A stretch of 64,000 nucleotides of DNA from Pseudisothecium myosuroides (taxonomy: Eukaryota > Streptophyta > Bryopsida > Hypnales > Lembophyllaceae): positions 26,313,452 to 26,377,451 of the forward strand of contig OX637294.1 of NCBI GenBank assembly GCA_951799445.1, given 5' to 3'. This document shows positions 48,944-59,300 of the stretch, piece after piece; position 1 is the stretch's first letter; each line of letters starts with the position of its first letter. Made by a program: the position numbers and the translations under genes. The notes beneath the pieces are model-generated. The model did not search any database. It saw only the letters and a list, made by a program, of their open reading frames with translations, and had not been told where the DNA came from.

Positions 48944-51639
48944 AACGTGCATCCCAAGTCTAATCGACTTCCAAGATCACTGAGGAAGACTAGCTTTGAC
49001 AATCGGATCCAATGATATTACAGGCACTTTGGAAGGGAGCACACTCGATTGGAGGAGGCGCCTTCACATTGCCCTGAAGGCAGCACAAGGTAGTAGGGCA
49101 TGCGCTTACCAAGCCGTCATCTGTATTCATTTCTCAGTAAATGTACTCTGAGTCATCTCTATTGTCTATTGTGTGAATGTTCCATGCCACAATCATATGT
49201 AGGCTAGGGCCAGTAGATGACAAGTCGCTCCAAAGTGACTGTCATTCATTGGGCTTTGTTGTTGGGTGGATCGCCAGAAAAGAAAACCCATTGCAACCTC
49301 CATGTATTCATGTAGTACTTTAAGTATTCAACCTGATAATTGCAGAGTAAGACGTCAGTTTATCCAGATTGATGAGTTCCTAGTGAATATGCAAGCTTGG
49401 AGTATTTGCATATGGGGTGTAGGCCAGGTATCATACACAGGGATGTGAAAAGCATAAACATTCTGCTAACTCCAGAATTTGATGCCAAAGTGACGGACTT
49501 TGGACTGGCCATGTTTGTAAGTGAAACTGAAGATGGAATTGAGACGACTGATGTCGCGGGCACCGCGTGCTATCTCGATCCAAAGTAAGTTCTCTAGAGG
49601 TCTCCTTGCATCAATGATTACCTTCTTTGTTTTATAATTTGAACCTGAATGCTAGGAATGGGATAGTTTTGGAGCTCTACAATAGACCTTGGAAAGCAGT
49701 TCTTACAGTTACAAGTGTAGTTATGCCATATATTGGATGGACTATTTTGTAGAAATGTTGGAAGAAAGGAAGAGTGAAGTACATATGTGTTCATCTTTTT
49801 CAAATTAGTATATCATCATGTCTTTCAAATACTTATATGTGAAGATTTTGTGGTCTGCAAGTACTTTAGCACTAAACGTGTATCAACAAAAAGTGATGTG
49901 TATAGTTTTGGAGTTGTTCTCTTGGAACTGATCACCGGAAGGCTGCCTAGTGATGTATCCAACTCGGAGGGAGAGGATTGTAATATTATCCACTGGGTCA
50001 ATATATAACTCTTTATACTGCACAATTTGTTTTTCACAATATTAGGTGGAAAGTTATGCCTAGAAGTAAGAGATTATCCTTCTATTTTTCACTTCAATTT
50101 GTAGCATGATCATATTTGTCAAACTGATACTCAAGTGCCCTTTGTTCTAGAAACTAGGATTAACTATAAATGTGAGGTTTCAGCTAAGTGAATAATATTG
50201 CACCAATTTTGTGGAAATATGCCATTATAATAAAATATGAGATTAAGATAAATTACAAGGTAGTCCTCTAGTCACTCCTGAAATATGAAAAGAATATAGG
50301 AGTATGGAACATATGGGGTTTCAAACCTCTTTTCTAGGAATATATTTAGAGATTGAATGTAATGCTATGTTGATTTCAGTTTGTTGAGATGGGTTCATAC
50401 CAATAATTTGCTTGTTTCTACATTAGAGGGGATAGGGGAGATGAAATTCAATCTACATGCAACAATAATCATCTAATATATTTAATGGCATAAGCTCGAG
50501 GGGGTCACTTAGATTTTTTTAGCAAACAACGTGTGGCATAATATAGGGAGCTATTAATTCAAGATGTCTAAAAATTAGAAAATACTTTGAGGTAATATAT
50601 GGTGTTGAAATTAATGTACTTTCACTTTGAAGTAAAATACCTAGGTGTTTATTGTTTAATACCTGATATTTCTAAAAATTAGATCTAAGATACCCTCCAT
50701 AAAATGGATCCAAGATATTTATTGTTAGTAGGTTCAGTTATGAGTCTGCTGATTTTTGATGTAGATGGAAAATTCTCAGTCATAAAGATATAAAAGAATA
50801 GAGATGCTTGAGCTTCCAGCAAGCACGCAAGGAGCTTAAGGAAGAGTTACATCAGTATGTTAGGAATCTCAATAACTTAACAGAGTCCTAATCAGAATAC
50901 TTAGGCAGTTCAAGAGATGATCCAGCTTGAAGTACAACAAGGAGAAAGCTTAAGGCAAATAACCCTAAGTAGAATTGCAACAACCATGCATTCAGAATGA
51001 AGTTAAGCATCATTAGTATGGCCAGCACATAATACCATCATGGTATTGATGTTGTGATTAGGACTAATTACACGGTAATCTAGACAATAAGAGCCAAATT
51101 GCCACCAAATCAGTTGGTCACTACTGTGAATATAATTGCCATGTTCGTATGTGGTATATATCTCAAGCCATATTAATAATTGTAATTGCTTGGAGCCTAA
51201 ATAATCCACTATTATATTCAGTTTAACTGCACCTCTCAAGTGTTAATTTGAAATTTACAAAATGCCACCTGTGTAGTGATAAGTAGTATGCCAATTTAAG
51301 TACCATGAGAGGTAGTCGGGCAAATTAGCCAAAGAACAAATTAAATTTTCCTGAATGGGGAATCAGCATATGGAATTTTTATGACCAGTGGCATCAACTT
51401 AGCCAAATAATCCCTACCAAAAATTACATGACAAATAGTTTTGTAGAAATGTCCTCATAAAGGCTTTTGTCTATTTCTGCTTAGTCAAAATAAGGCTTTA
51501 AGGATTCTAAAACAATACAAACTGTACAAGGTAACATGTAGGTATTCTAGTTTCCATATCAAGCTTATATTTTGTATTATAGCTTGAATTGTAAATCTAA
51601 AAAAAAAGAATAAAAACTTTGGCCACCATCAGAAAAGTA

Positions 51640-52075
51640 CCTTCTATTGCAACAATACTACTATACAATATTGATGCAATACTATTGCAGTATTGTAGCA
51701 TCAAGAACAATATTGAGGCACAGATACAATATTGTTGCAGTACTGTTTTTTAATATTGCTCATTAATACTGAATAGTAGTACCATACTACCATCGGGAAA
51801 GTACCCATCTTGAACAATACTACAACAATTTTAGTAACAATGCAATATTGAAATTGTACTTATGTAATATTGAAAAAATTAGTATTCTTGTAATATTGCA
51901 GCATTTGCCTAAATTGCAATACTGAAACAACAACTAACATGAATGTAACAATACTGCTATACTATAACTAACTAAAAGTGTCTTGCATGTATATTGAAAA
52001 TGTGCAATTTATAATAAACATTTTGATTGAAACAATATTGCATAAGTATTGCAAGAATATTGATTTTAAACCCTA
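51640..52075. repeat. Cluster of CAATATTG/CAGTATTG palindromic motifs
   Basis: Within the hAT-like element, short motifs of the form CAATA(C/T)T and its inverse (CAATATTG, GCAGTATTG, ACAATACTAC and similar) recur at irregular spacing over about 430 bp. Many can pair with neighbours. It is not a simple microsatellite because spacing varies. Confidence 0.7.
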
Positions 52076-52814
52076 AAGGTCCTTCCAACCAAACAGTTGG
52101 CATCCGCCTTTGTTGAATATATTGATGTTTTTGTTCAACTTCAATTAACAAAATGAAGCTTATCAGTTATACTTATTCATCCATTTTAAAATTTTAATAA
52201 ACTCTGTATATTGTGTAAATTGTTGCAATTGTAAATTGTACATTTCAAAATCCAATTTCACAACATTTCAGATTTTGTTTTTTCCAAATTTCTACTTGCA
52301 ATTTTTTTTTTAATTTCATTTTTCAAATAATTGTTCCTCAATTCTCATCTATGGTTTACTTGGAAAACTCACATTAGTTTTTGTTATAAAGTTTGTGAAT
52401 GATATATTTTGTAGTATGCATTATACATTATAAAATCACAATAACTTTGTTTCTCCTCTTATAATTTACAAACATGAATAAATTAACAATCACAATAAGA
52501 CCTCGTATATTAAAATTACCAAAATTAATGATGCCTTGAAGCACTCTATCCATCATCCAAATTTGAACTTTAAAGCTCTTGCAAATTAATATTACTGTTT
52601 TCAAATGTACAAGCTTAACAATCCAACTGTCATCATTAACTTGCAACCTTTGTAAACAATAACTAATGTCTACAAAATGAATGTTTCATTGAAATTCAAC
52701 AATTTGTATCATCATTGTAGGGCAAGCTTAATAGAAAATCTTCAAACTACAGTAATGGTATACCAAAACCATGTGGATTCAATATAGGGGGCTGTTGCAT
52801 ATACTAAAAATTGC

Positions 52815-53060
52815 CATCTCAACAGATACCCCATTTTTTTGGCTACACCCTGTTGTGATTTGGTTGTTGTACGTGCATGGGTGTCTAGGTTTCCTATTTT
52901 TTGGCTACACCTTGATGATGTTGTGGTTGTTAAGCATGCATGATTTCACTAGTTTCCTTTTTTTTTTGAAGCCTGCCAATCTTTTGGCTGTGGTGAATGC
53001 ATGGTTTCATATGTTTCCAATTTTTTTTTTGGCTTACTCATGTTGTGATTTTGTTTGTTT
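52815..53060. repeat. Degenerate tandem repeat, roughly 70-bp unit
   Basis: Three to four imperfect units, each with a T-run, TTTGGCT(A/T)C, then GTTGTG(A/G)TT and GCATG. Units start near 52836, 52898, 52959 and 53015. Contained in the hAT-like element. Confidence 0.6.
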
Positions 53061-54550
53061 TGCATACTAAGTTCCGTATCATTCCGTATTTTAGTCTTAA
53101 GGTAGAAGGCTTTTTGTCTTTAATCTTCATGTTTGGTTTTTTTTTCTTTATTTTTTTTATTGTAACAAATGAAGTGTCTCCAAAATTGCCCACCTTTTCC
53201 AATTATAAGTATTTATACGAGGGGATAAAATACCTTCAATTAGAAAATTAGGTAATAATAGGGACCACTTAAATACTTCAAATCATCAAAATACCCCCTA
53301 GAATAATACCCCTTCGCCGCACGTGGTGCCCCTAAATTCCTATGGAGTGACCCCCCAAGGGCATAAGTAACTAATAAGAATTATATTTAGTAACTTCATT
53401 CTACACTTGAATATCAACTCTCTAGTCTTTTGTGCAAGTCACTCAAACCTATTTTCATATAAAATAGGAGCACCTTAAAGGCAACACTTGAAAGTGCCAT
53501 ATATATTCTATCACTCACCTAGCATAGTAATAGTATTCTCAAAGCATGTAAGAACTAAGTTTATGTCTATATTCAACTACATTATTAATTGTCACATAAA
53601 CTTGTTTTACAGGCTCGGAAGAGACTCAACGACAACAACATTGATTCAATATTAGCACCTATAGTGAAAGCTTCAAATCCTAATATGGAATCAATATGGA
53701 AAGTTGCAGAAATTGCTATGCGAAGTGTAGAATCTAGAGCTATACATAGGCCTACAATGGCACAAGTGGTCCAAGAACTTCAAGGTGCTTTGACATTAGA
53801 AGTAGGGTAGTAGTAAAAAGTCATCTCAATTCTTTTCTAGAGATTGACATCTCTTCAAGTTATGATGGGGTTTCTTTTTTATCCTTAAAGGAACAAATTG
53901 TCCAATTTTGGTGTCATGTTTTTTTGAGTCATTTTAAGCAATCCACTTGTTGCCTCATTTTTGTTTCATCTAATTTATTTTGTAACAAATACATGTAATG
54001 CTATTCTCAGTTCTAATGACAAAAAATATGACTCATGCATCTAAATTACATTTTCACATATGAAATCCTTCGTTCTTTAGGGGTTAATTATTGATGCCTC
54101 CTTTGAAAGTGTTTGATTCATTGTTTAGTATATTTTGGTGCTAGGTAGGGTTTTGGGAAGATATATGGCACAACATTTGGGACGATAGGGAAGATAGGGG
54201 ATGACCCCATTCGAAGACCCTATGTTATATTTTAGAATTCTAACCTTCATTGTCAAATTTTGTTTAGTATAGAGAAGTTCAAATTTGATTACTCTACAAC
54301 AAGGGTGTACCCTTTTTGCTTGTAGACATGATGTCATTGATTTCATTTAGCCTCCCTTGATGCAATGTACAAGAGCAAAAATAGAATCGGGAACCTAGCT
54401 CCTATCAAGTTTTTTCCAAGTTACGATCATCTACATACGTCCTTTTTTCACCTCCTTGTGATTAGCCTTCTTATAGTTTGTCAAAACAATCTTCAAAATG
54501 TCCAATTTTAGAATAAATCTAATTGAAAATTAATAAAGAATTGTAAAAGA

Positions 54551-54690
54551 ATGGACTTGACCATTTGCTTCACCACCTCAAACATGCTCGCACACATGCT
54601 TGGCCTTTCTAATGACATGTCTTCAACGCATTCTTGAGAACAATCTTCAAAATTGTCTTCACTTCTTCCTTTTCAAATTCAGGATCCTTC
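54551..54690 (-). pseudogene. Decayed 3' end of a receptor kinase, copy B
   Basis: Counterpart of 30632-30775. The minus strand again gives CVEDM, then VVKQM, with an extra small internal duplication (CATGCTCGCACACATGCTT near 54587) breaking the SLERPSM stretch. Same convergent arrangement. Confidence 0.75.
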
Positions 54691-55732
54691 TTACAACAAT
54701 GATGCTATTCTACAACATAGGCTAGGATGATTTAGACCTCTCTTTACCAATATAGAACAATTCTAGATTTCACAAGTTGGGGTACATCACAAGATTTAAG
54801 TATTGATCGTATAGACACCATTTTCAAGTGTTGCTTGTATTGCACATAAGATTGTTTTTCCCATCTTTAATATCATGTAAACCCCAAAGTGCAAAATTTG
54901 CTCCATGCATTTGGAGACTAGTCTAAACGAAAGGTGAGCCATGGTGCTCTCTTAGCCAAAAGGAATGTTCAATTCATATTTTGAGCCATTACTTGGCCAA
55001 CTTTAGTGAATACCCAAAAAAGGAACCAAGCAAGTTATGAACCATTGTCTAGTTTGACATAAGGTTCTCCCTTTATGAAGAGCCTAAACATCATATAAGA
55101 TCCTTACAACATTGGAGCTTTACAAGATTTAAATCATTGTCTAAAGTGAAGTAAATCCAACAATTACTCTTTCAAAAAGCAAAGCTTCATTCTAAGCCCA
55201 ACATCCACTACGACATTCATCTATAGCCAGCCTTCATCTCAATTGGCCCTAAATGAAATGAAACGGCGCAACACCACTGGGAATCAACAGAAGTGCAGGC
55301 ACAAGTTTGACAGTAGCCAAGCCACATGAAATGAAACAATCCCATGAGTCTTCATCAACATAGAAAATTTCACCTAGCAACTTCGAAATCCAATAAAACC
55401 AACTGACATTCATGCAAGGAGGGGTCCAATAGGAGCATGTGAATCTCTAATTCCAGACACATGAAACACTACTTTACAGCCAGTTTACAACAAGAAAACT
55501 TCAAAGTAAATAATGCACTTCAAATAACTGAAACAGGAGAATACTCATTCACATCTTTTATGAAAACATTGGTCACAACTACAACACCCCAAACGGGTGA
55601 GCCTGCCACAAGCAAAATCTTCCCAAACAAAGATGAGCTTGCCTGCGCACATGTCCTAGCAAGAAGGTTGACTTAAGACGTCACAACCAAACCACCCTTA
55701 AATTCTCTTTTTAACTATCAAAAGTGTCCTAA

Positions 55733-56313
55733 TATTTTTCCAATAGATCTGAAACTGTGTCTCCACAACTCTATTGATCAAGAAAAAAAACTAAAAACAA
55801 TGCCAGTAGGGGTATCACAGTGCGAGCTTTCAATTTTGATTTGCAAATGCGACTTGAAAATTCTGCAGAGGCAGTAATTCTGGGATGAGACTCCAGGGCT
55901 CAAAATCGCACAAGGCCCACTCTGAAAAAATTGTGAAATCTTGCACTACTAGAATTCAAGAGCTCCGAACACCCCCCTTAATTTTCTCTCCGATAATCCA
56001 GAAGCATTGCTTCACAACTCTATTGATCTACAAGAAACCACTAGCAACACTCTGGTCAGGAGGTCTCACATTACTACCGCTCGGTTCCACAAGAAGAAGG
56101 TGAACCTCAAATCTAAACCCAAAACCCGATTTGAAACTCAACGGAAAGGGTGGTAGTATGTCTTGGTAGTCATTTTTGAGGCCCTGAATCGCACGGCGTT
56201 CAAAGTGGAAAGAAAGAATGATCTCTCGACCAAAAACCCGAAATCTCCAACAAACCGAAATCTCACAGAATGCGCCACACTTCTTTAATTCCAAACCACC
56301 ACCAGCCCGAACG
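55733..56313. other. Short region between copy B and the LRR kinase stop codon
   Basis: About 580 bp, probably including the 3' untranslated region of the minus-strand LRR kinase. No exon-like frame on the plus strand; open frames here and just inside the kinase last exon are antisense shadows. Confidence 0.5.
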
Positions 56314-59300
56314 CTATTTCGGTTCCACAGGCTCGGTTGCAAATCCTCCACTATACTTGAACGACTCCATTTGCCATCCCGAAGATCCCCGAGACCGAGA
56401 CCCTCGACTCCCATTTGCATTCAAAACCCTGTCCATCTCCAACGGCGCTCTTCTCTCCCGACTCTCCATCCTCTCTTCCATACTCCTCCCCCTTCTACCA
56501 GGCATGAGCTGCGCTTTCGGCCCCACCAACGCCTCCAACTGCTTCACCACCTCATGCATGCTCGGACGCTCCAAAGAGCTGTCTTCCACGCACATGAGCG
56601 CCATCTTGAGCAAGGTCTCCTGCTCCTCGGAGTTCATGCTGCTGCCCTCGAGGAGGACTGGGTCCAGAAGCTCTTTCATGCCGGGCATGCCAGTGGTGTC
56701 GTAGCGGGTGCGGATGGTCTTCACGATGTGGCCGCGGTAGCTGACGGGAGGACGGGCGGTGAGAAGTTCAAGGAGGACAACGCCAAAGCTGTAGACATCG
56801 GACTTTGGGGAGAGGACATTTGTCATGTAGTACTCGGGGTCGAGGTAGCCCTAGAAAAGATATGGCATCCAAGCACAACAGGATTGTCAATACGCAGTGA
56901 GTTCAATCGAGGGAAAATGGAAGCAAAAAGGTAAAAAATCTCAAGAATTAGGGAGATGTTAAAGTCTGGAAAGATAACTATGTATCCATTGCAAAAAAAA
57001 CAGAGCAAAATAGAGTACCATGATTTGAAAAAGTGCAGATTTAGTAAAGACACCATATGGACAGAGATAGCAAGTGATAAGCCTTGTTAGAGGATACTTG
57101 AGGGAACAGGAGTGGTAACCCTAACATGCCATCAACCACGTCATGCCAACACGCCGTTCATGTGAAGGAATATGTGCATAAGGTTCCTATAACCCATTAG
57201 GGACACTCTCCCAATTGCGTCCCCTATGTACACAACTCTTCACATTTCAGCCCCCAAAGTCTAGGGCACGTGTTGAGAGGGGGCACAATTGGGAGAGGGT
57301 ATGCCAAGCAAAAATGTGCAAATTTTTTTGGAGGAGTCGGACGTTAAATTGACAGAGGTAGCAAAGGTAGCAATTGGTAATCTTTGCATCACCACTAACT
57401 GTCACAATGTAACACAATTCTGCAATCATGTGTGCCTATACTGTGACACCAAAGAAATCTGTGCGTATTGTGTCCAAAATCCATTCTAAATCAATCTTGT
57501 GGCACCAAAATCTCTTGAGGAATGAAAATTGCAAGATTTTGTTCTACTCTTTTAGACCACTTCTGTTTTCATCACTTGTTCTCCAACAAGGATTCTCGGG
57601 GGGTGCACTCAATGTATTCTTTGTTGGTCACATGCGATCTAGTGAATCTACAACCTCTATTTACTTTTTAATAAATTTTGATTTAGCTCCAAATTTTTGG
57701 GTGTTGTCACATAATCATTATATCTTTTACGTGAAAAAAATTTGGATTCAATTGAATTCAACAAGATATCCGAACGCACAATTGAAGATTGCACTAAAAT
57801 GGTTGTATTTTCACTTCAAATATTTATCAAGATTGCATTTGAGTGATAATTTTATCCAACTTTGGTATACATAAACTATATCCAAGCCTTCATTTATTGA
57901 TAATTTAAAAATATTTTTTAAAACATTTTTTACCATATAAAGTAGGGGGTTGAATTTTTTTTAGCAATACAGTGTATTCATTTTCTTACAAAATTTGTAA
58001 GTAATTATTTACAAAAAAAAAAATTCTCAAAAATTCACAATTTAAACTTTCAACATAGAAAAACATACTATAATTTTTTGAAACTATTTGATTGAGTTTT
58101 TTACAATATAAGGTACGGTTGTAGGTTTTGATCGCACATGACCAACAAAGAATACATTGAGTGCACCCCCCGAGCAAGGATTATCGATTGCTACCTCTGT
58201 CATGTCAAGTGATAGCTTTAGAGGCGTGTGAATGAAAGTAGTGGTGTACCGGGGTTCCCTTGATGGTGGGCCTGAAGCTTCCATCTTTCACATCCGGCAC
58301 CAGCATGGATAAGCCGAAGTCCGCCACTTTCGAATTCAAGTCCCCATCCAGCAAAATGTTGCAAGACTTCACATCGCGGTGGATGATTTGAGGGTCAGCG
58401 TGGTGGTGCAAGTATGAAATGCCTTGCGCTGCTCCCAACGCTATCAGTAGACGCCGGTCCCAATCGAGCGGCTCATCTGATCTGTCGCCTGAAAACCATT
58501 TAGCAAAAAAATTCAACAAAATCATCTAATGTTATATTTGAATGTCATCTTCATACAAAGAAGCTACGCAACGAGAGGTTGTATCCCTATATCAGAGGCT
58601 CGACTCTCAATGAAGGTAGCTACTCAAACTTCTTCAAGGCAGCTTCAAAGCCTCTAACCCTTTGCTCATGAGCTAACAAACAACACTAAAAGAACATCGC
58701 ATCGTTGGGATTGAATTTCATGGTACATTAATAGCTAGTAAGTTGATGTTATGACACTCAATTGACATCAATATAACATCAACTAAATCCTGTAAGACTG
58801 TTCTTCTGTGTTTTTGAATATTTTTACTTATACATTTGTACAAACACATCACTTACCCCAATTTCATCAAATTGGTTATGCAAGAAGGTCTCTTAAAGAT
58901 TCAAGCATTACTTTGATTAAATGAGAAGTTTTAAAAATGAAAATATTGCCTGGAAGCATTTTGCACATCATCCAAAACGTGGACTCTGGAGCAATTACGG
59001 TTACCATACTAGACCTGTTAGATTACGAAGGTTATAGAATTTCTTGTAATGTGAATGAGGTTTCCAACAACCTGCACAGACAGATTTTCCCTTCCCATTT
59101 TCTAGAAATAGATGGAAGATTTGCAGTAAGTTGGCAACAACAATCCCTTTTGTTGCTAGTCTTCTACTTACCACGAAGCCATTCTGTCAGCGTTCCATTA
59201 GGCATGTACTCATACACCAGCATTTGCTCAGACTTTTCGAAGCAAAAGCCCACCAGCCCCACCAAGTTGTTGTGGTGAACTCTAGATAAGATCTCGATCT

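Larger units (their letters stand above)
50495..53359. mobile_element. Second hAT-like element, 8-bp duplication, in a kinase intron
   Basis: Ends CTCGAGGGGGTCACT and AGTGACCCCCCAAG are inverse with small mismatches and resemble those of 42076-43863. GGCATAAG is repeated on both sides (50487-50494 and 53360-53367). Copy A has a single GGCATAAG at the empty site (about 29450-29457). Length is 2,865 bp. No transposase frame; the interior carries the CAATATTG cluster and a degenerate tandem repeat listed separately. Confidence 0.9.
44542..53810 (+). pseudogene. Helical-bundle/U-box/TM/kinase gene, copy B, broken
   Basis: Exon 1 (44542-45543) matches 22849-23853 but has TAA at 44698-44700 with a small indel beside it; the rest (U-box, TPR-like part) is open from 44716. 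The membrane-segment exon (about 45980-46440) has stops and an 8-bp insertion. Kinase exons: about 46705-46994, 48068-48287, 49024-49089, about 49395-49584, about 49860-49996, 53613-53810. The active-site motifs that A lost are present here, HRDVKSINILL and DFGLAMF, but the beta-3 Lys is also Met (IVAVMR) and the glycine loop reads REEGFYM. Two acceptors that are CAG/G in A read CAAG here (49392-49395 and 49857-49860), moving the AG by one base and breaking the frame. A hAT-like element sits in the last intron. Not expected to make the full protein. Confidence 0.8.
35658..55732 (+). repeat. Segmental duplication, copy B
   Basis: Collinear with copy A over its whole length, starting GACACTTTGAAAA and ending AAAGTGTCCTAA. 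It spans 20,075 bp. Subtracting the insertions private to B (TIR element at 36191, a stretch at about 37570-37807, the 2.9-kb block at 38079-41010, hAT-like elements at 42076 and 50495, CACTA-like at 48680) and an extra AT-rich stretch at about 47455-47805 leaves about 10.9 kb, equal to copy A after the same treatment. Confidence 0.9.

Noticed and set aside
56218..56934. Long plus-strand open frame of 238 codons, and another of 144 codons, near 56.2-56.9 kb.
   Set aside because: They lie antisense to the last exon of the LRR kinase, whose minus-strand frame has clear kinase motifs.
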